Positions 47,600-60,800 of a stretch of 64,000 nt of DNA are shown here, piece by piece. Under the pieces are notes generated by a model. That model was not told the DNA's origin. It did not search any database and saw only the letters and a program-made list of their open reading frames with translations. Origin of the DNA: Casuarina equisetifolia (Eukaryota; Streptophyta; Magnoliopsida; Fagales; Casuarinaceae); the NCBI GenBank assembly GCA_028551475.1, contig CM052362.1, positions 5,517,354 to 5,581,353 of the forward strand, written 5' to 3'. Positions within the stretch are counted from its first letter, which is position 1. The number at the start of each line of letters is the position of its first letter. The position numbers were made by a program, and so were the translations under genes.

Positions 47600-50550
47600 C
47601 TTGGAATTCTTTGCGCTTTCGGTGTATTAGCTTGGCGGGCAGAGACGAAGCGGCACACACACCAAGCCGGACCCCATGAAAACAACCTCTAATAAGGCTA
47701 AATAAAGACACTGTGCTTGAGGGACTGGCTGTGGGGAAAAGAAAAGTACCAAACAGATAAAAAGAGTATGAGTGTCTTGGTAACAGGGTTTGCTCTCTGT
47801 AAACCCTTCCAGTTTCCTGCTTCAGACCTGTCACTGTGCCTGGATTTGTGGGTTCTCAGACCAAATCACACATAATCAAACATCACAGAGACTTCTGTAA
47901 CCAAGAACGGCTCTTTGCATTGTTATCTGTTTAATTTTGGCTGAATGGGAAAGCAATTGCTTTGAGCCTTTGACCCAATTCTTATTATATTCACTCTTCT
48001 CCATGCATTTTGTCTCTTTGATTTAAAATACTTTGATTGTTTCTCTACTGTCCTTTCTACTCGAATGCTTTTGTCTTATTAGACACTTCTTCGAAAATAT
48101 AGATCTTTTTCAATATAACATATTATAATTCAAGTACAGCTACAATAATACTCATGGGTTTAAATGTTGAATCATAAATCTTAAAGATTATTTCTATTAT
48201 GGGATTTTTTTTCTTAATGTATTTACTCAATTCACATACTTTGAGTATCAAATTCGAAATTTCTTAATCTTAAATTTTACTAACTTATACTGAATTAGTA
48301 GCTGTTTGACTTTTTATGAGAGTTTGATCACATTATCAAAAAGATATAAGAAGAGTTCAATATTAATCTCAATATGGGTATTAATTTATTTTTACTTTAT
48401 ATCACGGAAAAAAAAAAAGCAAAGCAATTGAACTTTAATTAGCTAATTAAGGAATTAAATTGAAGATTAAAGAAATGGAATTTGAAAAGTCAAAATTCCA
48501 AAAAATTCTACATGATTGATAAAGACAAGCCAACATGTCCCCGAGACGGAACATACTAAGGAGATCAGAACCCCAATCTTAGTCATGGGTTTGCTTCCCA
48601 CGCGCGTTCTAATTGGAGGATCTCCATCGTATGTGGAACCACGTCTGCCGGAGAGAGTGGGAAGGGGAAGACAGAGAAGGCTGACTCGGAGACTCTCTCT
48701 CATTGAAAAGTCATAAATGATGCCGTCTTGTCGAGGGAGTGCCAGACCACGCATAGACTGAAACATTGAAGCCGTAATCGTACGCTCGTCCTTTGACGTG
48801 CAGATAAGTGTAAGATCTCCTCACCGTACACTTGGCCAATTCCCATCTTCCCTCCGTTTTTACCGTTCCGATGTACAATTAATAAACTCTACAATCCGAA
48901 TTACGAAGAATTCTTCTCCGTGTTACAAGCAATAACCCTTCTCGTACTTTCATAGAATTTATGGATCGTCACACTTTTCTGTTTCTTTTTTTTTTTTTAA
49001 TTATTTATCTTACAAAATGATATTTTAATTTTAATTTTTTTAATATTATAACACACATAAAATATTAAGTTCTAAACTTAATAATTGAAATTTTTATTAA
49101 CTTACTATTGAATTAATTAGCTAAACAACAAAAATTTAAAATTATCTTTTTTTGGAGTTGGATCAATTCTTCTTACACTAATTCAAGATGTTAGATTTGT
49201 ATTTCATCTTGTTTTAATAGAAAGATGAAGTTTTGGATTTTTCACATTGTATACTTATATTGTTAGAAAGTTTTTAAATTTAATCTAAAAATTAATTCAA
49301 TAATTAGAAGAATCTAAAAAAATATATCTCAAAAATTTTATTTTTCAATATAAAACTTTTATCATATACAAATTTTTTAACACACTATCTTTCATTTAAC
49401 TTAATGTTGCATAAAATAAAATAAATTTGGCTTAGATTCTAATACTAAATCTAATGTTCAAAAGTCAATCCAAAATTGAAGGAAAAGGTTAAAAATCTTT
49501 CTCTCTCTTAAACTTTACATTACTCCACAAGGAAAAGTATGACAAGTATAATGATATGATGTTGTGCTAGAGACTCAATATCATATTAAAAGATCCCTGT
49601 TCTCTTAAGACTACGAGTATGTTATTAATAACACGAAGTTTTCAGCATTAAAATCATCACATTTAATAATTTCTGCACCAAATCTTGTGTACGTTACCGT
49701 GGTTATGAGCGCTGCAGATATTGAGAACCTTTGGGGTGTTCACGAGCATCTTATGGGTCTCTGAAAACTCTTCCGAAACTTGCGATGTAAGTTCAGTGTT
49801 GAAGACGGAAGTTCAAAGCTTGGAGAAGGAGAAGGCTTATGCGTGACAGCTCGACGCCATTGATGGCCTAAAACTTTCCTGCACAGCTTTAATCATGCCG
49901 GACGTCGGGCTTGGCTTCGTCCTCGGCCATCTAGTGCTAATAAGTCAAGCTTTTCAGGCTGGCGATGGGCCAGGCTTTGCAGCTACATTTCCTAGCGAAC
50001 GACAAACGAGTATCACGCATCGGCCAGGCCTTCGGGAAGGTTCCTATCACACAGTACCGTTGCTCTGAGCTTCGGAGACCGAAGGTTGTGGAAAACAGAT
50101 CGTGCAGGAGTGGCAGGAAAAACTGCTGTTCGCGTACAGAGGATTTACAGTCGGTAAACAGTAAAGAATGCTTCAATTATTCCAATTGTAGCAAAGACTT
50201 TAACCTTTCGTGAATCAACCCACATGGAGTACTGTTCAATATGGTAATTGGATTCGTTCCACAAGTCCTTAACATGGCTACTTGAGAGCAGAAATGAAGA
50301 AAGGGATATGTAAACTGTGTGCAGACAGAGGATCAAAGACCTTTTTAAGCAAAACTTTGTATCTGCATTACAAGTAAAACCTTCACAACCTTCACAACCT
50401 TTGCATTGACAAGCAAAAAATGAAAGTATCCTTTTATTTCCTGTCCCTAATTTCATTTCACTACAGAAAAATTGACCTAAAAAAGCAACACAATCACACT
50501 ACAATTCAGGTTCGAAATCTATGTTCACTTCCACAATTCACAAGCTTTGG
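47600..50550. other. Spacer, no gene recognised
   Basis: Mostly AT-rich, with two islands of higher GC (about 48520-48850 and 49690-50130). The second island has codon-like texture but no frame stays open and I recognise no family. It may be a decayed insertion or gene remnant. Confidence 0.45.
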
Positions 50551-50558
50551 ATGCCCTC

Positions 50559-52931
50559 TCAGTACGGTCGTGGAGGATATGTTCCCGGGTAAGGACCTGA
50601 TCAAAGGCATGGAAAATTAGTACAAAGCTATGGATTAGATATTAGAAGCATGATGTATGCACCAAATAAGGACTAACCTGGAGGATAATAGGGGGAGGCT
50701 TGTGGAGGCGGTGGATATGGAGTTGGGGGATATGTGGATGTTGGTGGGTATGGTGAGGGAGGATAGGTTCCTGGTGGAGGTGATGAGTATGCGGGCGGTG
50801 GATACCCTGCTGAATTAGGTGGATATGATGAGTAGGGAGATGGAGGATGGTAAGTTGGAGGTGCGTAAGCGGACGCCGGCGCAGGGGCTGGATAATGACT
50901 AGTGTGTGCAGAATAAAAAGATGGAGTTGAATATGGCGGAGCTGATGGGGCAAAGCTTGTTGCAGGTTTCTGGAACAAATCAATACGACTAGTCAGCTCT
51001 CAAGAAAAAATTAGCCTTAATGCGTGAATAAGCAACTGCCTATTCGATAATCAAGCAAAATTATGGAGTAATAAGGCAGAATAACTTACTTGGGCGTTAG
51101 AATAATGTAATATTAGTCGCACTTCTCCGGCATATCTGCACGACAGGAAGATATTACCAGTCAACAAAGTTGGTCCATGTAAAAAGAAGTTTTAGCCACT
51201 ATAATGTACAAGTTTGGTAGCCTAGTTAAACATGGCAGACATGAACGGTAGCTGAGGAACATAACAGCAAGAATAGTAAAGATTTTGAAAATTGAAATGA
51301 AGCCCAAAGGGCCAAAGATCAAATAGTTTCAAGCTCAGTCCACAACTCAACATTTTGTTGTCCCTTGTTTCCTTTCCCTTTCTTTTCAAATGCCCCATCA
51401 CTATGAACAGAGGCAATTTATTTATACAACTTAGTGACTACTCAATGCAGCTTGAACTTGAACTATTAGATTACTTACTAAAAAGGAATTAGGATGATTT
51501 ATGGTAAGGACATGTGGAAATTAGGTGCCGGGGATCACATTGTATACAAATTCACTTAATCACATTAGCTATAAAGATTATTTTACTTGAGAGCCCTGAG
51601 GAAGATAAGCATGTACCTCGCAATCAGATGAAATAGGCATATTTCTCCATCAAAAAATAAAGGGGAAGAAAAAGAACTAAAAAGTGAAAAAAAGCCTTAA
51701 TTTCTCAAGGAGAGAATTCATTTGTTCTAACGTGCCAATATTTCCTTTCGAATGTTCAATATAGAGATTAAATGTGCTTAATAACCAATAATGTTTCTCT
51801 CTACTCCCACAATTCTGTTTTGAGTTTTCCAAGCAATCTATAAGTGCCTCAGAAAGAAATTTAATAAGTCATAGCACCAGACCAAATTGCAAAACAACTA
51901 AAATCCCATGAAATGCATGCTCAAACTACTCTATCTCACAATTTGAGAACTTACAATAAGCAATAGAATTATGTCATAGACCCTACATACTGTACTGAAA
52001 ACGAGCTGGTAGGAGAAAGTCCCACGTTACTAAGTTACAGAGTTTGAGATCCTAGTTAAACGGTGAAAGCATCCTCTCAATACAAATTGGCTGTTAAGGT
52101 TGGATATGAACATGAAGCACTCTAACATGTGGAAAAGACTGTTAATTTTTCCAACCTAAGCCCCTCCATCCACTTGAGTAAGAAGAACATATTATAAGCT
52201 TAAAAGATTAGGTTTTGATCGTATTCTCACCTCCCAGTTTTAGTCTGAAGCGGCCAGGCGGTGTCGTCGTAACCCTGAGAAAGAACCTTCTGCAATTGAA
52301 CCCTATCACCACCAGGAACCAAAATCAGAATCACCCCATCAAAATTCATCCAAAAGGATCTTAATAAACACAAGAAGTCATCTCAAGAACCGTAATTACC
52401 TTCCACTGCCGATGAAGTCGTCGAACGAAAGGGTATTGCTGTTCCAAACGATCACATTTATTTCCCTGAGACCTTCGATCAACGTAAACACGAACTTCTC
52501 TTGGAATGTCGGGTTCTTTCCACCATCTATGCACCCACAAAACCAACACATCTCAGACTACGTCTTACACCACCAAGGCAAACAAAAAATTAACCACACA
52601 AAAATCGTCGACCGCGCGTTTGATGCGAGATCCGGCAGAGAATCGAGTACCAACCGGTGCAAGTTCTGGTACGGAACTTGGAGCTCGCATATTCCAGGCA
52701 AACATACGGGTCCTGCCGGGAGATCCACTCGGTGTCCTTCAACTTGTTGCAACCCACAACTACACCGAACCCAAAACCAAAAAATCAAACGACAGGAACC
52801 CATACACGGGTTCTCATATTTCCACCAAGGAACAGAGAGAAAGCATTACCAGTGACCTCAAGAAGCTGCCCTTGGATACCAGCAATCGACATGGAAGAAT
52901 ATGGCTGTGATTGAAAAGGGAATTGGTGCAT
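50559..52931 (-). CDS. C2-domain protein with proline/tyrosine-rich C-terminal tail (SRC2 / elicitor-responsive type)
   Basis: Seven minus-strand exons (52850-52931, 52655-52759, 52400-52526, 52231-52302, 51090-51135, 50678-50969, 50559-50596) total 762 nt, or 253 residues, all in phase. Residues about 15-140 form one C2 domain: GQLLEVTVVGCNKLKDTEWI, DPYVCLEYASSKFRTRTCT, NPTFQEKFVFTLIEGLREIN, VLSQGYDDTAWPLQ and YAGEVRLILHYSNAQ. The rest is rich in Pro and Tyr (repeats of YPPP/SPYPP type) ending GTYPPRPY. Such proteins bind membranes, often with calcium, and act in stress and defence responses. Two in-frame starts exist. The TATA box at 52959-52967 lies only about 28 bp above the first ATG, so the second ATG (52892, MSIAGIQGQ), where homologues usually begin, is probably the real start. 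Confidence 0.92.
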
Positions 52932-52958
52932 TGACTTCGTTTCCGAGTCTCTCTTCTC

Positions 52959-52967
52959 CTTTATATA
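52959..52967 (-). promoter_or_regulatory. TATA box of the C2-domain gene
   Basis: The minus strand reads TATATAAAG, a near-consensus plant TATA box. Transcription would start about 30 bp downstream, near 52930. That coincides with the first ATG and favours translation from 52892. Confidence 0.65.
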
Positions 52968-52969
52968 GG

Positions 52970-55900
52970 GGAAAGGACAGACCGTTCAAGGAACGACCCG
53001 GGCCGCGTGGAGAAACACGCGTTCGTAATTTTGTTGTCTTTTTTTACGATTTAAAAACCTGGTTTTCTGGGAAGTAACTGAGAAAGACACTCAACAATTA
53101 ACTTTTGTTGGTTAGAATCTCAAAGTAAATAATACACTATATATATAATTTATTTTTATGATTACACTAAAAAAGAAACTTGAACCGGTAGGATTGTCGG
53201 TCAGGATTGAATAATATATTATATTATTGAATAATAATTAACCATATAAAAATTTATATAGTTTATCAGTTTTTTTTTGTTATACTTTTTAAATTGTGTT
53301 ATTAATTATTATTTTTTACACTAAAATTTGTTATAAAACTTTGATGTAAGATATTAATCACGGATAATAAAGCTAATTGCGTATATGATGTAAAATTTTC
53401 AATCTTTACTTAATAGTTTAAATTAAGATAAAATATAAGTTTAGAATAACTTTTAAAGAATTAGTTGATAAATTTACATATTAGACTCATAACTTAAATA
53501 CGAATATATGTAAAAAAAATACAAAGAGCAATATGTAAATTTAATCTTATGAAAATCTATAATTTCTGAAATTAGGCTAATCGTTCTTGAAAATATTCAA
53601 CCATGATCTTGACAATGAGCCTAGTTCATCAAAAATTTGTACATTCTGTTCATGATGCTTGTGGAAATCCAATTTGTGAATTTCCTTTTCTCTACAAGGT
53701 CTTCTACGCGGACTCCCTTATCATCTTGACTACTTTCGTATATTTGTTTACTGAAATGTCGCATAAAAGTTTTTATTATAACATGAATGGTTTTGGAAGT
53801 TACTTAGCATGGACGTCGAAATTTAGGAGATTGAGTCGCCAGCGTGTACATAAAGTTTACACGTTTGAAATGTTGCGCGGCAAGAACATTCCACTTGCAT
53901 CCTATTCAGGATGTGGGTCCCACGTATTACACGTTTGTTGAATTCGTCATTTTGGAAAGAAGGAAAAAGGTTGACTTCACGACGATGATGAAACGAAAAT
54001 GGGATCCTTCTTTTTTTTTTTTTTCAAGTGGCTCAAATGCACAAGTCTTCGAATCTTTTAACTTTGACTATCTTTGTTGATTAGAAAAAAAAAAAAAAAA
54101 AAGCTACCTAGAAAATGACTAAGAAAACGAAAGGGTTTTAAGTGGATGGATTGGATCTATGATTATGAGACACTTTCCATGAAGTCGAACAAATTTTAAT
54201 GATAAAATGTCTTTGGACTAGGTAATGATTTGACATTGTTTCGTGAAAAAGAATTGCCATTTGATCTATACAGCTCATTTTTGTTGTTGGACCAAGGAGG
54301 TGGTGGTGCAAAAGACATAAAAGATCGATTATTTATGATGCAAATATGTTTGGTTTTGGTTTTTCTATGGGATTTGTAGTTTTTTGACAGAAGACGTGAA
54401 GAGCAACTTGTTTGAAAGCAAGGAAGAATTGACGAGGCAACAAGATGGGAATTTGTCCTAAACCACTACAAACGAAGCACGATGGATGATTCTTTGGTTG
54501 CTTCAATGAAATTTCAGACGTTAAATTTCATCAACTTGGCCAACCTCTTGGCTGTTGGGTAGGAAACAACATGACTTGGCTTTTTGCATCTTCTAATAAG
54601 CAAAGGTTTTGAAGAGTAAATAAATTTTATCATATAATATAAAAAGCTTGTGGGTGTAAATACAATCTTGTTATCATCCATGGTTCATGTATTGAATCTT
54701 CCAATGTCTTCACTCGTGAGATTTGCAATTTTATGTTATTGTGGGTGTGCATGAGGGTATTAAAATGTCAAATATCATAAAAAAATGACTTATGTTCAAT
54801 TTAAAATCTTAAGACATTAATTAAAAGATTTATCTTTTTATAAATTATTTTATAAGCCTTTTATATTTTCCATGCAAGACTTAACATACTCTTTGATTTT
54901 AGGTGTGAGGCAACACTTTGCATAGAGAATTTATGTATGAGCAATGCCGCATAAGATAAAACTAAAATTCTTAAGATAAAACTAGAATTTTTAATATACT
55001 TCTTAGTAATATATAATAACATTATTAGAGTATGAGGGGGGCATAGGGATTATAAAACGAAGGTTTAGTTCTTATATCATATTAGAATATAGTGTACTTC
55101 AAAAAATTAAAACAATAGATGAAAAAACCTCAATATAGGACCGAATCTTCGTCCTCTTGTTTCGAATGTAACATGAATAATATTTGCATAAAACCTTGTT
55201 ATAAAAGCTTCTATTTATGAATGATTGTTTCTCTCATTATAAACAAATTTTAAGAAGAAAATGAGCTTTGTTTAGAGAAAATAGAGCAATCACTTTAAAA
55301 AACTGATTCAACTATCATGGATTGGAATTGTTCTCAATTGGGCAGCCATTGCATTGGTGGACATAAACGCCAGATAACTGTTCCATATCTGCCAAGCTTC
55401 CATTGTTGAGTTTCCTTCAATTCCCTTTCTGTTGTCATATTACCGTTGGGTTCTCATCTAGAATAATAGAATGGACGGCGTGATAATGAAGTCGTCCAAC
55501 TTTCTAGTGAAGTGTTCAACGTACAAATCTTCTGAACCGCGTTTGGTGACTGCGTTTTGACAATCAACGAAACTTAGTCTACCAGCTTTTGAACGTCCGG
55601 GAAATTCTCAAGAACCTGCGGGGAAGAGCTTCCTGATTTGGTTTGCTACATGTGAAGAATTTGATTTACCGCGACAGTAATTTAAATGGTAAGAATCCTT
55701 TTTAGATTTGTGTTGAAAAAGTATGGATAATTTTATAAATAAAGGATGTCGTGGTAAGATTTAAGTAACACAAAGATATACATATTTTTCAATGCACTCA
55801 AAGCTTGAGCATAAGACGATCATGAGATTATAATTTATGAGTAAAGAGATATTATTCATATTTGAATTATGATACAATGTAAAAAGCTTATTTCCAAATA

Positions 55901-57882
55901 TTAACACAAGATTTAAGATGGGAAATACACCATTCTTTTTTAATAAAATTAGTGTTTAATACAAACCAATACACATCCATTGGTTTGATCTCCTAGATAT
56001 CAAAACATATAGGACTTTTCCAAGAATTCATTCATCCATGATTTTTTGGGCCGAAGAGGCCCATTTAAGAGAGATTGAATTTGTCAATTCAAAGCTCTAC
56101 TATAAAGAAGCTCCCCTTAACACAAAAAATTACATATGATGAACTCAACCAATTGAATCAAGCTCTCGATAGAAAATTTATTCTTCTTTAAAAGGTCAAT
56201 TAAAAATGTATAATTTTTTTTTACCTCTAAAAATATCCAATAGATTTAAATAATATAAAAAAAATTATTGCAATATTCTTAACAATTATGTACTGATTAT
56301 GAGTTTTTTTTTTGCTTATTCTTTACTCTCTAAAAATGTCAATACTTGTCTTAATGTAGTTTAAAAAGGCATCAACGTACATTTTTTTGATAGAGGGACA
56401 AGGATCTAATGAATGTCTTATCTAAATTTTATTCCAATGTCCAAGAAAGATTAAATATACCATTATACTCATTTTCTCTATGAAATTATTTTCATCATAT
56501 TCACTTAAACAAAAATTACAAGTCATATACATCCATTTTAGAGTTTGTTCCTATATCATGTACAAACAAAAAATTACACCTTATGTGTATAGTTGATAGA
56601 ATACGTTCTTGCAAAAAAGTCTTTTTGTTCTTAAAATTAGTTTGTAAGAAAAAAAATGTCATAAGGGTAAAAGTTCAATTCAAAAGTTAATTAAAAAATT
56701 TGAGATTTTTTTTTCCTTTAAACTTTACCTTTAAGAATTTAATTTTTTGACGTAGAACTTTCATTTAGTATACACTAATTTAAAGTTATATCATAAAGTT
56801 TAAATCAAAGACTAATTTAAAGATTAAATGTGTTATTTTTTTATTTAAACTTTATCTCAAAAATCTTATCTTACAATATGAGACTCTCCTATAGTATTTA
56901 GGAAACATTTATCCAAATAAGAAATATATCAAGTCATAAAATAATAATGTAATACATCTTTTACTTTAACGCATATTATAACTTTGAGTATGAAAAAAAA
57001 AACACTTCTAAGGAGATTTAAATCATTAGTTAAATAGTATTTTACTTATTGGAATTTTAATATTTTATTAAAAAATTAATTTCTTTCTCAAAATTGACGC
57101 ATTAGACAATTGACTACACGAGCCAAATAAGGTTGGACAGGCGGTCGAATTTTATTGGTCCCAAGCAAAAAAATGCAAACTGTCCATTATTCCAACCTTG
57201 ACTGTACACACCATATGACATGACTGAAAAAAGTGCAAAAGAAAAGAAAGGTGACACATGCAACAAAAATGTTAAAGAGAAGAACAGAAGAGGTGGTCAA
57301 AAAAGATATGCAGGAAAAAGACAATCTGACGACAGAAATCACGTCAGATTCGATGTTTTTATATCGATCGATCAAGCTTGTATCTGAGTAGAAACTAGTC
57401 AACTTCTACTTTTAGCTACTTCTAGGTGGCGAGACAGACGACCGTTAGATCTTTAAACTTTCCTGAAAAGAAGAGAAAGAAAAAGTTGAGAGAGGGAGAA
57501 CCGCGGACTCCATGTGGGTATTTGGAAACTTTAGAAGGGGTTTGGTATGATGCAGCAGCGATTCCAATGCAACGGAAGGTGCCTTTGCGAAGAAAATCAC
57601 AGGCAAATAACAATAAACTATGGATGTGCACATGACTGTGATCCACAGCCACCAGATGCAACCCACGAACCGGCACCTAATATGGAACTACAAAAAAGAA
57701 AAAAGTTTCTGACATTAGAAAATATCCCAGTTCCTCGTTTCCTGGATCTTTCGCTATCACTTGCTTGCTTCCACTTGCGAGTTGGGTCTCCTGCAGTTCC
57801 GGAAGACAGTGCAGTTGTGCCGAGAAAGTGCTAAGAATTCCATAGTGACAGTTTATGGGGTGCTGTTGTTGTTAATGCCAGG
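52970..57882. other. Long AT-rich spacer, no gene recognised, ending in the MLO leader
   Basis: Very AT-rich with several A and T runs. A less AT-rich stretch at about 55320-55680 has no clear coding content. From about 57420 the sequence becomes mixed and leads into the MLO start. Confidence 0.5.
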
Positions 57883-60800
57883 ATGGAGGAGGTGATTTTA
57901 CAAGAACGGAAGTCTCTGGCAGAGACCCCAACGTACTTGGTTGCTTCATTGGTTACATTCATGGTCTTTGTGTGCTTTCTAGTGGAGAGGTCAATCTACA
58001 GATTTGGGAAGGTAAGAAGGAACGAGGTGCTTCATAATGCTCTGTTTACTCTGTAAGGAAATGAGGGAAACGAGGGAAACGAGAGAACTTGAGTCTTTGC
58101 ACTTCTTTCGGCACCCACTTAGTAATTAATTATGTTTGAGGAAGTATGAGAAGTATCAGTTTTTAGTCGTGATTCCTTGTTTGGTTGTTAATAAATTGTG
58201 GGAAGATGAAAGGAAGTGTCTTTTTTTTTTTTTAATTCGCTTATTACTATTTAGCTTGACTTAAAGCGTGCAATGCTTAGGAGAGCAGATATCTTGTAAT
58301 GATGCTCTGCTTGGTTGCTGAGAAAATATAAGAAAATAATGCTAAAAGGATGGGGAAAAACAGCTATTTGTCTGACCTGGAAGCTGAGAAAAAAAAGGTG
58401 GGGAAAAACATAAAGCATGATGTTGAACTTTTTCCTCTTGTTAGGGATATGGAACAAATGATTTGTTTGCAAGGGTTTTGAAATAGAGGTATAATCCCTC
58501 TTCAATTTTGAGAATCTAATTGTCATTTGTGCTGTTTACAGTGGTTGAAGAAGACAAGGAGAAAGGCTCTTTTTGCTTCTTTGGAAAAGATTAAGGAAGG
58601 TGACTGCGCTACCAGCTCTCTAATCTTGATTCCAGATTTTAAGCTCTGGTTTTCTTGCCTCTTTTTTTTTTTTTTTTTTAAAGTTATTTTCTGTCTATGA
58701 TACTGAGTGATCATTGAGATTCTGTGCAAGCACATCTTATATTGGACTTAATACCAGCTGAAAATTTTTCTTTCTTGTTAGAGCTGATGCTGCTTGGGCT
58801 TATATCTTTATTGTTGGCACAATGCGCAAGGCCAATCTCCCAGATTTGTGTAGATTCATCTCTTTTCAACAGTAAGTTCTATCTTTGTTCAGAGAAAGAG
58901 TACGGGATGAATGAGAATGTTTTGCTTGAAAGTTCTTTCTCATCTACCAATGCTACCGATATTCCTGCCGGAGTTCTTTCACCTTTTCAATGTGGTGAGG
59001 TAAATTAATCTCAATATTGAAAATTGTAGGTTTTTATTTCAGTGAATTACCTTGCTAATGCTAATAGTTGATTGCAGGGCCGTGAACCATTTGTTTCATA
59101 TCAGGGTCTTGAGCAGCTTCATCGCTTCTTATTTGTTCTGGGGATCACTCATGTTCTGTATAGTTGTGTGGCAGTTGGTCTGGCTATGAGCAAGGTACAG
59201 TCTTCATATCTCTGATACCAAGAGCAGGTTCACATTTGGAGCTTCTTTGTGTCAACATTTGTGGTTCTTGCTCCTTTCTGGGGTGATCAGAGATACTGCA
59301 TGAAAACAAACCAATATATGTTGTTTTTGCTATGACATAGGAGGCATGGGTGCATCATCTGAATGGGGTCTTTAAAAATTATAAAGATGAATATTTTCAA
59401 ATTAGAGTGTGGTTCTTTCTCCTTTTGGGCGATGATCGGACATTTCATGGAAAGAACTCCATCTGTGCTGTCGTCCATGTTGTACTTCAAAGGATGATCC
59501 TTCCTTTGAATTGGGGTCTCTCAGGTTATCAAATAGGAAGTAATTTATTGTAACAAAAAGTACGAGAAGGTATGGCTATGAAGTAACAAGATGTTGAAAT
59601 CCAACAGTTTTTTTGGACACTTGATATGGGTTAGTATGAGAAGATAGAAGAGGAAGATCCTAGAAAGCTGGATATTAACCCCTTGGGTTGACTATAAAGA
59701 TCCTTTTCTTCATTTTAACTTATATTGCTTGTCTTTGTAGATATACAGCTGGAGGAAATGGGAAATCCTAGCTAGCTCAACCGTTGATGGGAATTCACAA
59801 GGTACAAAACAAAATGAAAGATTGGAATAATAAGTTTTCTCAAGGCTGTTTTCTTAAATTTCTTGACTGTTAATTTCTTGGTGTCTTTGCTTACTAACGC
59901 TGTCAGACGTTTAGTCTTACGAGAGAATGTTTCTATATGAATATCATATATACATATACATATTTAATGCAAGCAGCTGTTAGATGTGAAGAAGAAATGC
60001 TAATATCCATGGCCCTTGTTAATAATACCAGTCTGCTATGTGGTGCTAAAAGAATTAGCTATCAGTTTTGAGAAACTTGTTGCAAGGAGTCTGATTTATG
60101 TAAGAAAAACGGTTTTCCCATAGAAATTTGTGGCAAGGTGCAAACAGCTCCTTTTTGGCCGTGACAATGTTCTAGGTACAGCAGATTGTAAATCCATAAA
60201 TGTTGAATATATGTTTAATTAAGGTTGTGCTGATGCTTTCTAGATGGCCGTAACACACTAATGATGGTTGACCCGAATGCCTATGAGCTAAACTAGTCAA
60301 ATGTACCATTAGGATTTGCTGCAAGTATGAGATCAGAAAACCTTCAGAAGCTTCCTGTCCCTCTTCAGCTGAGCCTTTATTTCATGTGCCAAGGGCAGTC
60401 CGAGCTTCGCACTAGTAATTTGTGATGTATTATTGCTTCCTTCATTTGGGAGGAAATTATTGTGTAATTCTTACTTTGATAGGGATTTATCTTGCATTTT
60501 TACCCTGATATCTATGTTCCATTTATAATATTAGCTCTCTAATCCAGGATTGGTTTTGTAGAAAAGAAAATCAAGGTGATGAGGCGACAGACCACCTTTG
60601 TTTTCCACCGCACATCTCATCCATGGAGCAGGAGTCGGGTTCTCATCTGGATGGTAATTTTTTATCCTTGTTATAAATATGAAAATGATGCCATGTCTTG
60701 TCTTTTCCCTTAACTATGTAAGTTCTTTCTTGTTCTCTTACATTGTTTTAGGTGTGGTAGGATATCCTGGTAGGCCACATTTTTTTTGGTTCTTTTTTTA

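Noticed and set aside
50642-50983. A histidine/leucine-rich 113-codon minus-strand frame
   Set aside because: It overlaps the proline/tyrosine-rich exon of the C2 gene in another frame. Its repeats merely mirror that exon's repeats.
54375-54405. TTGACAGAAGACGTGAAGAGCA resembles miR156
   Set aside because: It differs from the mature miR156 sequence at several positions, and I see no complementary arm nearby that would form a precursor hairpin.
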